Assembly: GCA_034696485.1 (NCBI GenBank)
Contig: JAQIWT010000093.1
Span: 1-36,660, forward strand
Direction: 5' to 3'
Source: Isohypsibius dastychi
Taxonomy: Eukaryota; Tardigrada; Eutardigrada; Parachela; Isohypsibiidae
DNA: 36,660 nt
Numbering within the stretch: position 1 is the stretch's first letter; each line of letters opens with the position of its first letter. The position numbers and the translations under genes are program-made. The notes beneath the pieces are model-generated. The model saw only the letters and a program-made list of their open reading frames with translations. It was not told the origin of the DNA and made no database searches. Shown here in pieces: positions 1 through 15,325 of the stretch.

Positions 1-1168
1 TCTTTCTGGCATTTTGGTTGGTTAGCTCCGACAAGTTCTGGAAGTTGTTGTGTCACATTAGTTTTAACATGGCAAGTGATGTGAAACTCCGTGGGGTCAT
101 GGGCTTCCAGGTGGTCAAAGACGTAGGTATCATTCGGCAGTAGAGCGGCGATGACTAGATTGCTCGAGCCTGAAATCAAACCGCAAAAATAAACGTCAGA
201 GGCGTTAAATTTAAAACCATTTACTTGTGCAGTAACATGTCGTTTCTTTGTCAGAACTTTTTCAGGGTGGGAATTCCGTCGAATTTCGTTTTCAGGTTCT
301 ATATTTTGAGCAATTAGAACAACAAATTTACTCGATTAATCACACGTTTTGAGTGGTCACCATGCCGAAAGATTTGGGGAATTGGATCATGTCCTAAAGT
401 AACGATTGATGAAAGTAAGATTGCGCTTGGATTTCGAAGACGTCTTCGCTTGAAAGATGTTCAATTCAAAATTACGACGGAATGTCCTATTGTTGATTCA
501 CACTAATAATCGCATTGAAAATCACCATTTCATCAGACTTGTTTTTGCTAGGTGAATGTCAACAACAAACAGTCCTGATAGAACAGAGAGAGGAGACCCG
601 ATACGCACTTACAGTTGTTATTCATGCATGCATACCATCCAGGGATAAAAAGCATTGCGCAGCTGGACAACTGATAACGTCTGCACAAATACCGTTTCTT
701 TCGAAATGAGAAAAAATTCACGATTGAATATTTACTAAACACCCTTATCACAGTCATCTTAAAACAATTCGAATCATCCAGTCTAGTTCTTCTATTTTGC
801 CAGATCCGTAAGAATCTCCAGAAATGAAAACTCAGTGGGAATCCTGCTGCTCTATAGTATAGCTGTATTTACTGGTAGATACCTGGATCATTTTAAATAC
901 AGGCAAAACTTCATGACGCGTTGTGCAAAAAAATTCAAGGAGGTTATTATGATATTAAGGTGGTGTAGAAGTTGGGTAAACCAAATTACGGAAGGATATT
1001 TTCACGGCGAAATAACAAATACTTGGAAGTTAGTTAACTGTTTCACAATTAACCCAAAAACGTTGACTTACCGTTGTAAAACGAGTTGCGTTCCATATCT
1101 GCCGAAGATCCCGCTATCCAAAGTAGCGATATCAACCCGAGAACTTGCTTTCCGACCAATACAGCCAT
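1..1168 (-). pseudogene. Ig-domain membrane protein, partial paralogue of the gene at 5400-7071, probably degenerate
   Basis: A probable first exon runs from 1168 to 1072. It starts at an ATG in good context (AAACATGG), encodes a hydrophobic signal peptide (MAVLVGKQVLGLISLLWIAG) and ends in a GTAAGT donor in phase 1. The exon 169 to 1 follows a strong acceptor (TTTGATTTCAG) and also enters in phase 1. Its translation (LVIAALLPNDTYVF, then ITCHVK and PKC) aligns with the start of exon 3 of the gene at 5400-7071 (LIASATVQN, ISCHVR, QPC). Between them, around 470-230, stretches resembling the paralogue's first Ig domain can be seen (FRHGDHSKRV, then VVLIAQNIEPENE), but they lie in different frames with a stop between. 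The middle exon therefore looks frameshifted, or the true structure differs. The frame is also open from 298 to 169, which allows a longer second exon. The rest of the gene lies beyond the left edge. Function of the family is unknown to me; a cell-surface role is inferred from the paralogue. Confidence 0.5.
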
Positions 1169-3194
1169 GTTTGAGGAAGCGAAGACTATTTGGATAAACG
1201 AAAGGTCAATCAAAAAATCAAGGAAATACGACGTAGAATAAAGGGTATCGAAATCAAGCGATTGTGAATAACTTCTTACTGTGATTTGGTTTAAGTACGC
1301 AGATTGTGACGCCCAGGCGAGAAAGCTGGGCTTTGCTGTTGAGGGAGGAGCTATACAAGTATTCGACAAATAGCAGTCAACATGCTTCCCCCCGCCCCCC
1401 AATCCTACGGGACAAAATAGGTAGCCTGACGTTTCATCCTACAACTTGGAATAAGGTGCAGTTTTTGTCGACTTTCAGAGGTTTGGACTTTGGAGGTAGC
1501 AAAAATGGTATGGTAATCAACTCTCCCTCCCCCCCCCGCCCCTCCTCCCAAACTTTACTCACAATGGTTTACTCTGAACAATCTAACAGAATCAGCCACA
1601 GGAATGTCGGAAGCGCATTTATCAGGCAAACGGAATGCGATCTTTGCAGAACACTCATTTTCTCATGTCCTGGAAAACTGGAACCAAATCCAACTTGAGA
1701 TCACACGGTCTTGCTGCGACAAACTTCACCATTTTTTGATGAATGACTTTCTCTTTATTGGTCTATGTGAGAAAGGAGCATGTAGCAACATGTCCAGCTA
1801 ATATCAGCTTTGTTCAGCTTGATGATATTTACATATTTACAATATCATCTGCGAAAAACAAAGCAATGTGAGAGAGGCAGTTAGTGCGCGTTCGATCATC
1901 ATCATTTATGCATACCATTCAAAATTAACACGTTTACCGTAAGCTCTTGCGTCGGAGCAAATAATTAAACACAATTCTGCACCAGTATTAAAACCACGTA
2001 AACTCTGGTACATTCTCACCTTCCCAAACTAAAAGATGTCATATTTCATCCAGTATCTCCTCCGAAATATGTTAGGTCTTGTCATTCAAAAAATATATTT
2101 CTGGCCATAAACAACAAAAGATCATGCCGATTGCAGTTCCGAAAGGCTGAAACATGCTACATGATATGCTTTTTCGGTTGTCTCCGTATCATTTGCTCTT
2201 AATGTCTTCACCATTTAATTCAAGGATGAACGGAAAAAATTATGGATGTCAAGCACGTTGTCCAAACCAAAGAGCTTTTTTCCGCTTCGCGCTGTTTTGG
2301 CAAAAACGGTGAAGAGCTGCTACACCAATGTTTTTTTCGAACAAAGGTGCAACGAAGACACCCCTGAGACCCGGAAAAATTGGATTCCGATATGCAGACA
2401 TACCCCTGGCGAAGCTGAGCAGCCGTAGCCACGGTGTGCTAACGTCATTCCGGCAGTCCAGAGAAACTGGGCGATATGTCCGAAACAGGGGAACCAGAAG
2501 TGAACGTTAACATCAAGGACCGGACTGTGACCTTTTGTATCGTTGCAAAGAAATAAAGTTCCTCTCTTCTGCTGGTATATACTGACAGCTTTCAGAACCA
2601 CAAGCAGAACTGATTTATTACTTCTCTTCTTAAAACTAATGATCACATCAGACAATGATCTCTTATGAAGTAGAAAGTGGCAGTATTGTCCACGGAATTC
2701 GTACACAATCCGACACGTAAACAGTCATTCTGCGGTACCTACCACTTTTTTCAATTGATTCTCTGACTTCAGGACGACTCCTGTTTCGCAACAGGTCGCA
2801 AATGGAGGTCAAGTTTGCAGAAGTCAGAAGTCTTGCCAGTCCCCCCCCCCCCCCAGTTGTGTGCTGATTTTGTAGAATTTCGCTAGCTTCTAAGCGAAAG
2901 CCTTGTTGTTCTCAAGTACAAGACATAAAACTGTAACTCTCTGCTCGAGTGTCCTTGAGATGTCGTATTGTTGGCAGTCCAGGCTATGCCCAAGAGCCGA
3001 CAACACACAGTCTCATATGCTGCATGCTGAGAGCTAAGATGATACAACACGTCAAAGTGCTGTTCTCTAATCACACAGGGGATTCAGGACTCAGTCTGAG
3101 CAAACATCATCATACAGTCAACAATCAGCCAGACTTAAAAACCCAGACTCTCTGTGAGCTCGCATTATTAGCAGAACGTCGAAATCTGTCTAAA
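1169..3194. other. Intergenic stretch with poly(C) tracts; no supported gene
   Basis: About 2 kb upstream of both the left-edge Ig gene (minus) and the gustatory receptor (plus). The open frames here are short, overlap each other on both strands, and match nothing I recognise. C-rich tracts occur at 1388-1400, about 1521-1548 (nine consecutive C at 1529-1537) and 2841-2854 (14 consecutive C). In-frame upstream ATGs for the receptor lie at 3024 and 3039. The promoters of both flanking genes should lie here, but I see no decisive TATA box or initiator. Confidence 0.5.
2841..2854. repeat. Poly(C) tract, C14
   Basis: Fourteen consecutive C residues upstream of the gustatory receptor. Similar tracts occur elsewhere in the window. 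Confidence 0.95.
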
Positions 3195-5065
3195 ATGGTG
3201 GCGTCTACCCTCAACACTTCCAGCTACATCTCGCGTTCATTTTTCGGATACCTACACGTTTCCGGACTGCTGCCATTCTCCACCTCAGCAATCGGGACAT
3301 CCAAGTCTCTCAAGATACTCAACACGACATGGAGCATCCTGGTTTTCATAGCCGTCTTTGTCTTCGGAATTCTATACATTCTGGAGTATGTTATCCCATC
3401 ACCAAATGATGCCGGCAGACTCGAGTTCTTCGGCTTGATTGCGCTGGTGTACCGGATCACTACAGCCATACAAGCACCTTTGCAAATGCTGATTGTATTT
3501 TGGAACAAACGACAAATACGACAGGGACTGGTCTTTGTACTGGACAGTCTTTCGCTTGAACTCTCAGACGATCATCGGAGAAGTTTGAGAAAAATATCCA
3601 GTTTCGCACCACTTTTCTTGTTCGTGAGTTGCTGTGTTGCTGGTCTATCTGCCTTGTCTCCTTTATGTCAAGTAGATCATAAACGAATTGGAGTTGACCT
3701 TGCTTGGACTATCGGAAAAGTCATAGGTAGGTGCACTACCAGAGTGCTAAGTCTTGCCTCGAAATCGTGAGATTTGACTACGCACCATGACCTTACGCTT
3801 CTTATTCGAAAGCTTCTGTGTTTTCAAGGTTCATGACACTGTGAAACGGCATCTTGATTCTATCAAAAAAATCAAGTTTAACGAGTTCATGTCGCCACGT
3901 TGAACTGCTTATTGGTCATCTAATTCTTTGTTCAATGGCGCTCAGGTCCTCGGCTATACGTTCAAAAGAGACCATTATAGATAAGAAAAACATCAATATT
4001 TCTAAACAGGTGTTGACCACATGGTGGTTAGAAATGCTCCCGTTTCAACAGTTTCTCTGATAATTCGTTCTGAATAAACGGGCTTTTTGCAGGGCTCGGA
4101 GTTTTGTCCAACGGGGATCTGGGAGTCCCGCTTCTGATTGCATTCTTCGCGTCCTGTATAAGTCAGGCTTATGCGCAGCTGACCACCAGCTTGGAGACTT
4201 TGTCAACCAAGTCGGCAAGTCAGCAACTGTGTTCCTTAAAACAGTCTCGACTCTCATTCCGAAAACTTTCCGTGATTCTGAATGAACTGAACCGAATGTT
4301 CAACCTCATTGTCCTCATCTCGTGCGCACGGAATTTCATTACCGGTGTTGCTTTCCTTGCAAGTTTGTTACGAGTCCCAGTCACTTTGAACCCTGGGGAA
4401 TCCGATGAGGTATTCAAGATCAGGCAGATGGATGATGATGCAGCCAGCATTCAGTTGAATATTTACATGGCTGTCAACTTGCTGAACTGGCTGATTAGAT
4501 ATGAAATGTTTGTCCGCGTTCGTCAAAAGGTCAGGTTTGTTCAAATACCTTGTTTTATATGCTTTCGTAAATGAGAGATCTCCTGGTCCGGGTCGTGAAC
4601 ATACTTCGCAGTTTGGCTCTCACATCGAAATGAACGGAATACTCGGTTTCAAGAGCTTGAAATACAAAGTAAAAATACAGTAATTTCACAGGTTTTGGAT
4701 ACGAAAATGGCAACGGAGAAGGTGCTGGCATACTGTGAGGATCCGAAATTGGAGAACGAATGTACACTGCTGTTAAACAACATTGACGCTAGCGATGCTG
4801 GCATTTCTTGTGGAGGATACTTCAACGTGTCAAAAGAGTTTGAGATGACGGTGAGTTCATGATAACTATGAATGAAAACTCATGTTGATTGATTGTTGCT
4901 GTGACGCAGATACTCGGTGTTGTGCTGACGTATTTCATACTCATCTACCAAACTCGGGATAACAAGGAAGATATGGCGGAACTTCTCAACCGAGATTATT
5001 TCGATTTGGCCATCAAGCAAATTACAAATATATCTGCCTGCACCTGTATTTGTCCATCATATTGA
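3195..5065 (+). CDS. Gustatory receptor family (Gr) seven-transmembrane chemoreceptor
   Basis: Four exons: 3195-3726, 4093-4529, 4692-4850 and 4910-5065. They join to 1284 nt (427 residues), typical for insect and crustacean Gr proteins. Seven hydrophobic segments are visible, from TWSILVFIAVFVFGILYIL near residue 50 to ILGVVLTYFILIYQT in the last exon. The last carries TYFILIYQT, close to the family signature TYhhhhhQF in TM7 (T replaces the final F). The last two introns are phase 0, and one lies immediately before TM7, the conserved C-terminal intron arrangement of the Gr superfamily. Gr proteins are ligand-gated cation channels of chemosensory neurons with an intracellular N-terminus; the ligand cannot be predicted. 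The start at 3195 (AAAATGG) leaves an N-terminus of ordinary length. In-frame ATGs at 3024 and 3039 would add about 50-57 residues. The second donor is the weak GTCAGG. The C-terminal tail after TM7 is unusually long (about 38 residues) and ends Cys-rich. The gene lies between two same-strand Ig-family paralogues and converges on the nearer one. Confidence 0.9.
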
Positions 5066-5399
5066 AACATCGTCTAGTTGACACTTGCAGCAGTTTGGCA
5101 TTCTAAATCAAAGCTTTGTCGAATTAAAGTTCTAACATTTAAAACTGAACTGAACGACCTTGTGGCTCAGACAAGGGCTTCAGCATTCTGCCAGGCACTA
5201 TTCGATGGAAAACCTGTTTCAAGTCAGGTATGAATCGGATACGATATACCGAGAAATCGGATCAAGTTCGGATTATCTTGGTAGAGAATCCTCTTGGCAA
5301 AATAACTAACCACCAATGATCACATTTTTCGGAACACGGAAGAACAAATGGCCCATGACACCGTACAAAAAACGACACTAGGTGCAACTGAAATCATCT
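5066..5399. other. Convergent 3' intergenic region
   Basis: 334 bp between the stop codons of the Gr gene (plus) and the Ig gene (minus). An ATTAAA at 5123-5128, about 60 nt past the Gr stop, is a weak candidate polyadenylation signal. Nothing else is recognised. Confidence 0.45.
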
Positions 5400-7071
5400 C
5401 TAATCAACAAGGACTCTTCGACCCTTGCGACGAATCCATTGCGAAATAACCATTGTAACAGCCAAGCCCAAAATCACTACAACAGGAACTCCTACGGCAA
5501 TCCCAAACTTCCACCATTCTTTCCGCTCCACAATATTCTCCCAATCTTTGAATGCTGCAAAATAATCTCCTATCATTCACTAAGCTGAACTCGTGTCTTG
5601 CTGATCTTACTTTGCGCACTTGGGTCCATCTTTGGCGTAGTTATTCTTGATGCGCCAGACTGCGCTTCGCGGTCAGATATCATGGTGGTTCCACTCGTGG
5701 TCAACATCTCCCTTGTACGGTGTGCAATGCGCTGATTCACAAAAGTAGCTGCATTAACTCGGCGCTCTGTGATTCTCAGAGACTGGGGAGGTGGCGAGAA
5801 TGGACTCGCCAAATAGACGAAGTCAGCAACGCATTTGACTGGCAAAGGGTTCAGGGTCATGTTCTCCATAGAAAGCCGATGAACTTTGGTTTGGAGATGC
5901 TCGAATCCGGTCGAAGTAAAAACAGACCAGTGATACTCACTATGATGTACGGGCCAATCAGATATAACTTCACAGACTAGATCACGCCCATCTCGCCTGA
6001 TTTCGACTGAGAAATCATGAGCCACGATGTTGACATCAATTCGGGATAAGATGTACAGATCCTCCAGCCCAGGGTCCTCGCAAGTGAACGGCTCCTCAAA
6101 AATATCCATATTCAGGAGGTTAATCTTGAAACAAGTGTACGATGTGTAGCCTGGAGCGAAGATTGAATGGCCGGAGAAGTGGCAGGGTTGGTACTTGTCA
6201 TCTTGTTGGAGAACGGGAACACGGGAGGTGATGACATCCCGAACATGGCAAGATATCACGAGGTATAAAGCTTTGGATGAAACGTTAAGGCGACGAGTGA
6301 ACTCTGCCGAGTTCTGGACAGTCGCAGACGCGATCAAAGGGCGGTATGCTGAAAAACGAATTATTTTCAAAAACAGACGAGAACTAAAAAATTCTGTAAT
6401 CCGTTTCATTCTGCCAGTAGGAATTTCGTTACTTCTTTATTCCGAGCGAGAGCAAACACAGAATCTTTCGTAATTCTCTGGTTAAAATTTGAAATCGACA
6501 GGAACAGGAGTTCAAGAGAAGAAAGGACCGCTCTTTTTCAAAAACTTCGTGACACGAACCTCGAATACGAAGTGTCCATTCCGCTACAATGTCTTCTTTT
6601 GAATCTTCACTCTTCCCGTAGCATGTGTAGGATGAGTTTTCGCTTTCTGGGGCGGCGATGATGTAGATAAGAGACCGTTCAATGAACTGTTTGTTGTGAT
6701 GCTTGAACTCGAAAATTGTCGTGATTGGCTGGCCGTTCACAAACCACGAAGCTTGATGGACCCGAAGCTCTTCTGGAAAGGTGCATTCGAGATTCAATCG
6801 ATCATAATAGAAGATGTGGTTTGACGAAATTTCATAGGCTGGACCAATCTCGACACCGGCGGCTGTAACTTCTAAAAATCACGATCGATAAACGATCCGG
6901 TGGAAAACTTGCAATCTGGAGTAATTGAGCTTATATTCGATTGAATATCGTTCAAACAAATTAATGAACGTTCTGTAATTTGAAGTAGTGGTTACACAAT
7001 CACCTGATTCAGGTAATCTTACCTTGGCTTCCAGAGAAAACGAGCAGAAACGTAAACAAACAGCGGATCAT
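5400..7071 (-). CDS. Type I single-pass membrane protein with immunoglobulin-like domains
   Basis: Exons on the minus strand: 7071-7023, 6871-6560, 6348-5611 and 5554-5400. They join to 1254 nt (417 residues), and all three introns are phase 1, as is usual for extracellular Ig modules. Exon 1 encodes a signal peptide (MIRCLFTFLLVFSGSQ). Exon 2 is a clear Ig domain: LNLECTF, then ASWFVNG about 15 residues on, then SSYTCYG, with flanking strands. Exon 3 holds two further beta-rich Cys-containing domains (ISCHVRD ... YTCF, and LVCEV ... YHWSVF ... VKCVADF) that look like diverged Ig folds. Exon 4 encodes a transmembrane helix at about residues 383-403 (IAVGVPVVVILGLAVTMVIS), then a basic tail of 14 residues without an obvious signalling motif. 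The architecture suggests a cell-surface adhesion or recognition protein; I do not recognise a named orthologue. A degenerate paralogue lies on the same strand at the left edge. Confidence 0.85.
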
Positions 7072-8095
7072 TTTCGAACAGAAAAAGTATGTTTCAAAAC
7101 ATCCTCGCGTAACAAGTTGAGAAGCTGGCTGTAATTTGCCAGAGCTGCTAGTTTTGTGTGAAAAATGTAAACCAGGAATGGGATTTTGTGCGCAAACACC
7201 AACGTCTCATTTCGAATGTCGATCAAGCTGGGACAAGCTCAGCTAGCTGGCTACCTGTTAGATATGCGCCTAGATAATTAGTTATTTACCGATTCCTGTT
7301 ACAGTGTAATCCCTAACCAGACAGCTTTGTCCTCAAACTACTATAACGTCTTTGGTAACCAAGAAAAACATTCGATAAGGGCTAAAAACATTTCGTTGCT
7401 AAGCAGAGCTGACGTTGTGCAGAGCTGTTGTTTGCAAGCCTATTGTCTTTTGCAAAAGATAACAGCCGAATTACAAAGGACAAAAACATCATGCATTGCA
7501 ACTTCTTGCATTAAACAAGAAGACGTGATCGAATAGGTCAATACGTCAAAACTTTTCTCAGTAAACTCCAATCCAACACGCTGCAGTTCAACGTCTAAAC
7601 AAGAGGTGATTAAAGTCTCGCCTTCCAATCCAGTGATCCATTCAAATTCGCTGAGGAGCTTTGACAGATTTCGAAAAGGGTCAAAATAACTCTGTGTCCA
7701 AAGTTGAAGTGAATCAGTGCACGAATGTGTGTGCAGCCGTGGTCAGTATCCCGAATTATTAACTGCTTAACTGCTTCCTGCCAAGGCAGTACTGCACTTA
7801 CACTACACGAGAAGGCCGGAAAAAATAAAGCCGGAGAAGTCCTGAAAGTCTTCATGGATATTTTGGTTCACATGGTCTCCATAACATTATGAGTTGTCGA
7901 TTCTACAGCCTACGATGTCAGTGCGGCGAAGGATGTCCTCTTGCAAGATATTGCTCGAGGGTGCTCAAAGCAGGTATTTCTTGTTGTCCTCAGGCAATGG
8001 TGAATTATGCAGTTCTTGAAATCACATTCATTCTGTTATATTCGTTCAAGATCGCTTCGTGCTCAACTGCGCCGCATCACTCCAGTTCCATCAAA
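7072..8095. other. Divergent intergenic region between the Ig gene and the astacin gene
   Basis: About 1 kb holding the 5' regions of two divergent genes. The astacin reading frame is open upstream to 7889, with in-frame ATGs at 7889 and 7997. The segment CTTGTTGTCCTCAG just before 7994 could be a splice acceptor, giving a spliced 5' leader. No other gene is supported. Confidence 0.4.
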
Positions 8096-10443
8096 ATGCA
8101 GAATCTTCTCATCATTGTCTTTCTGGAAATGGCAAGGCTTTCAACTTGTCGCGTGCTATCCTCGACAGCCAACTACCCATCCAACTGGAAGGACTACATT
8201 TCGCCAGAAATGATTGAAAAATACAACAAAAGTGGCCCAGCAGCTTATTCCATCAAGTTATTCCAAGGTGATATCGTGGGAATCGATCGACAAAATGCTC
8301 AAGGACTGAAACTGAACAACGCGATTAATGACGAGAGTAAAAGATGGCCGAATGGAGTCATTCCATACGAATTCAGTGAACAGTACGACTTGGTGGACCG
8401 AACGGAGAAGATCTTGATCCAAGCTGCCATGAATCAAATATCAGCCAGTACTGGTGGCTGTGTCAGATTTGTTCCACGGCAAACTCAGCAGGATTACATC
8501 AAAATCACCCGCGGGCTCAGCTGCAGCTCGCAAGTAAGAGTCATATATAAACCTTGAAAGATGTCTGTGAGCCTGTCATTTTCAGTGCCCCCCCCCCCCT
8601 CACGATTCCAAGCATTTGTTTCGCTGATTTGCAACTTTGAAATTTCATTTTCTTTGATCAGGTTGGCCGGACAGGTGGAATGCAGTTTGTATCCTTGGCA
8701 GTTGGCTGCATGGACGAGATCGGTTCCATACAGCACGAATTCATGCATGCCCTGGGCTTCTACCATGAACATACAAGGGCGGATCGGGACGACTATGTTT
8801 GGATCAATTGGGCGAATCTGCCCAACCCGTTGGCAGATGACTTCAAAGTTCCCAGCGATGCAACGACATTCGGGCTGCCATACGATTACGACTCAGTCTT
8901 GCATTACAGCTTCAATGCATTCGCCATCAACAAGACTGCGCCAACAATCATCCCTAAACAGAAAAAACAGAATATCGGCCAGGCCGCAGGCTTGAGTCTA
9001 CTAGATATTTATAAACTGAGGAGGGCATATGGCTGCCCGGAGACCAATATTCCTGGACAAGGTATCACCAGCAGCCATGTTACACCAGCCCGGACGACTC
9101 CAAGTTCGACACCAAGGCCAGGTAAGGGATGACATTTTAATTGATAGGGTGCAGAATCCGGGACAGTACATGTCCGAAACTATAAGTGAACGAAACAATT
9201 TTGGCACAAATATTCCGCTGGGGGATTTGCCCGTGAACAACAAAGGGTACCGATGCGCCGAACAGCAGATGACCACAAGTGACAAATCTGTGTGAGGGGG
9301 GGGGGGGGGGGGTTCACCGTGATCTATAATGCTCCCCTTACTAGAGGAACATTTCCTTAACTTTCCCGCTTCGCTGATGATAGCGGAACAGACTCAAACC
9401 TCCGCATAAACTAAGCCATCGCTGGTGGCCACTCAGTTCAGTAATCTGAATTCCGTTACAAAAGCAGGCCCCCCATTCTCCATATGACGAGATTGATTGG
9501 CTACGGGGCATAAAAGGATCTGAAAACTTTGTTGTTACCCAACTGCAGAGCTTGAACTTTTCTTTGTGGTAACTGGACTTTACCTATTCCGTGATTTTTA
9601 GATTCCAAAAACAAGAATGTCGGGGGAGACACAGTGCCAATTGCGATTAGCAGCTCACTACCGGATGAAAAGAAGCCAGTTTTAAGCGCGTTATCAGATT
9701 TCAGACGCGTGTCTGTTGAAGAACATGTGTGCGACTCGTTAAAGACAACCAACTGCCATAGTGGAGATGCGGTCGCTTGCTCTGCTGGTCGGTTTGCATT
9801 CCAGTGCGAAGTTCCTGCTTCATCAGATGAAATCAAGACCTTCCTGCAGTCAGTTAAAAAAGTCATTCCATCAAGCCCAATCTGGTTTGAAGTCAAGGGA
9901 GCTCGGAGACTCTCACAAGAAATACTGGCTCCTATGGCGGACAACATCCTTATTCTCGGCATTCTGGAATTTCCAAACTTCAATTTCAACCAGTTCTCCT
10001 CGATCCGCTTACAAAATCTTCTTGAGCTTCGGGTGTTTCATTGTCGGCGGATTCGTATCACCAAAAAAGGGCTGGAAGGGTTCACACAGTTGAAGAGCCT
10101 CATTCTTATTGAGACTACTGTTGAGAGGATTGAGAAAGAAGCCATTGAAAGCCTTCCAAAGTTGGAAATGCTGGTGTTTGAATGGTGGTTCGAAGACGGA
10201 CTGGATGAGGATAAGCAAGCTCACCTCCGCCGTTTCCACTGCAGCGCAGAATACGCTTGGTTCCGAGAATTTCTCGATGAGAGGTCAGATCTTCTCAACC
10301 CACGACTGCCGGGGTCTCTGTTCAATGTCTCAGGAGCTGAGAATGTCAACTGGATTCAGGAACAATTTTACGTACCTGTTGACTGCAAAAGGGCTGATCT
10401 AAAACAGCAAGTCACACCGTTTCAGTTTGCGGTTGGAAACTGA
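8096..10443 (+). CDS. Secreted astacin metalloprotease with a C-terminal Cys-rich leucine-rich-repeat module
   Basis: Three exons: 8096-8533, 8662-9121 and 9602-10443. They join to 1740 nt (579 residues). A signal peptide (MQNLLIIVFLEMARLSTC) is followed by a propeptide with FQGD at 56-59, matching the astacin aspartate switch. The catalytic domain begins near residue 75 (NNAINDESKRWPNGVIPY). The zinc motif HEFMHALGFYHE spans 171-182, with His171, His175 and His181 as ligands and Glu172 as catalytic base. The Met-turn reads SVLHY (224-228): the usual Met is Leu226, while the Tyr is kept. After a Thr/Ser/Pro linker (about 277-299), exon 3 adds about 280 residues. These hold cysteines at 343, 351, 359 and 368 (an N-cap-like cluster), two or three leucine-rich repeats at about 435-495, and a FHCSAEYAWFREFL segment like an LRR C-cap. 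The 9121 donor and 9602 acceptor are both phase 1, so the join is in frame. If that intron is retained, a stop follows four codons into it, giving a protease-only form. Separate genes remain possible. ATGs at 7889 and 7997 are alternative starts. Confidence 0.8.
8588..8598. repeat. Poly(C) tract, C11, in astacin intron 1
   Basis: Eleven consecutive C residues inside the 128-bp first intron of the astacin gene, about 60 bp upstream of its acceptor. Confidence 0.9.
9297..9312. repeat. Poly(G) tract, G16, in astacin intron 2
   Basis: Sixteen consecutive G residues within the 480-bp intron that separates the protease exons from the LRR exon. Confidence 0.95.
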
Positions 10444-11041
10444 TTCACCATCGCCCCGGACAACCATGTAAATGAAATTCTTTGACGGTTTCCCATCTGA
10501 GTAATTCGGGTTTTCGGCATGTCATTCAAACCAGTTTTGAAGATAGATCAGCGCATAATCTTACTAACATGAAAAATTAAAAACCGGAACACTAACAAGT
10601 TCTCAAATCTTTTACTCCTTCTGCAACATTCCTTACATTCTGAGAAGCTATGTCTTCAATCACAGAAAGACTGGTGACGTTGGTGACAAAATGGGGGCAA
10701 CGAATAAATCCACGTGACTAGTCGACTCCGTCCGTCCCCAATTCGCTGACGAAGTTTCTACATATTTAACCAAACCGTTCCCGTACGCAAATTATCTCTG
10801 ACCTGGACTTTACCCCTCATCATAATTTCTCCAGCTTCGTCTCTAGTTCTGTTTAAATCCGGCTTCTCGAGATATCTATCACACACCGGAAGTATCATGC
10901 AAAACTGAGCGCTCATATCTAAATTCACAAGTCAACAAAGGTGATTCTCAAATTCTTTTCATATGTAAATCACTCGATTCTGTGGAAACCGTTCATTCAC
11001 GACAAGAACTCCAAATACCCTTAAGAACATCTTAACAGCAA
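10444..11041. other. Convergent intergenic region
   Basis: About 600 bp between the stop codons of the astacin-LRR gene (plus) and RIOK2 (minus). It contains a canonical AATAAA at 10703-10708 for the plus-strand gene. No gene is supported here. Confidence 0.5.
10703..10708 (+). promoter_or_regulatory. Candidate polyadenylation signal of the astacin-LRR gene
   Basis: An exact AATAAA on the plus strand, 260 nt after the TGA of the LRR exon. Position and sequence fit a 3' end signal; no transcript evidence is available. Confidence 0.4.

Positions 11042-15325
<4,284 letters not shown>

Noticed and set aside
835-1801. Several plus-strand open frames of 65-130 codons
   Set aside because: They overlap opposite-strand frames and the signal-peptide exon of the left Ig gene, have no recognisable domain, and include C-tract translations.
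2220-2706. Overlapping frames on both strands resembling a small gene
   Set aside because: Three frames cover the same DNA, none has splice support or homology I can recognise, and composition is not clearly coding.
7889-8095. Upstream in-frame ATGs for the astacin gene
   Set aside because: The signal peptide starting at 8096 fits a secreted astacin best. A splice acceptor near 7993 suggests the upstream part is leader. Kept as alternatives.
9122-9295. Plus-strand frame continuing past the astacin exon
   Set aside because: The astacin frame itself stops four codons after the donor, and the longer frame here is a shifted reading of exon 2 into the intron.
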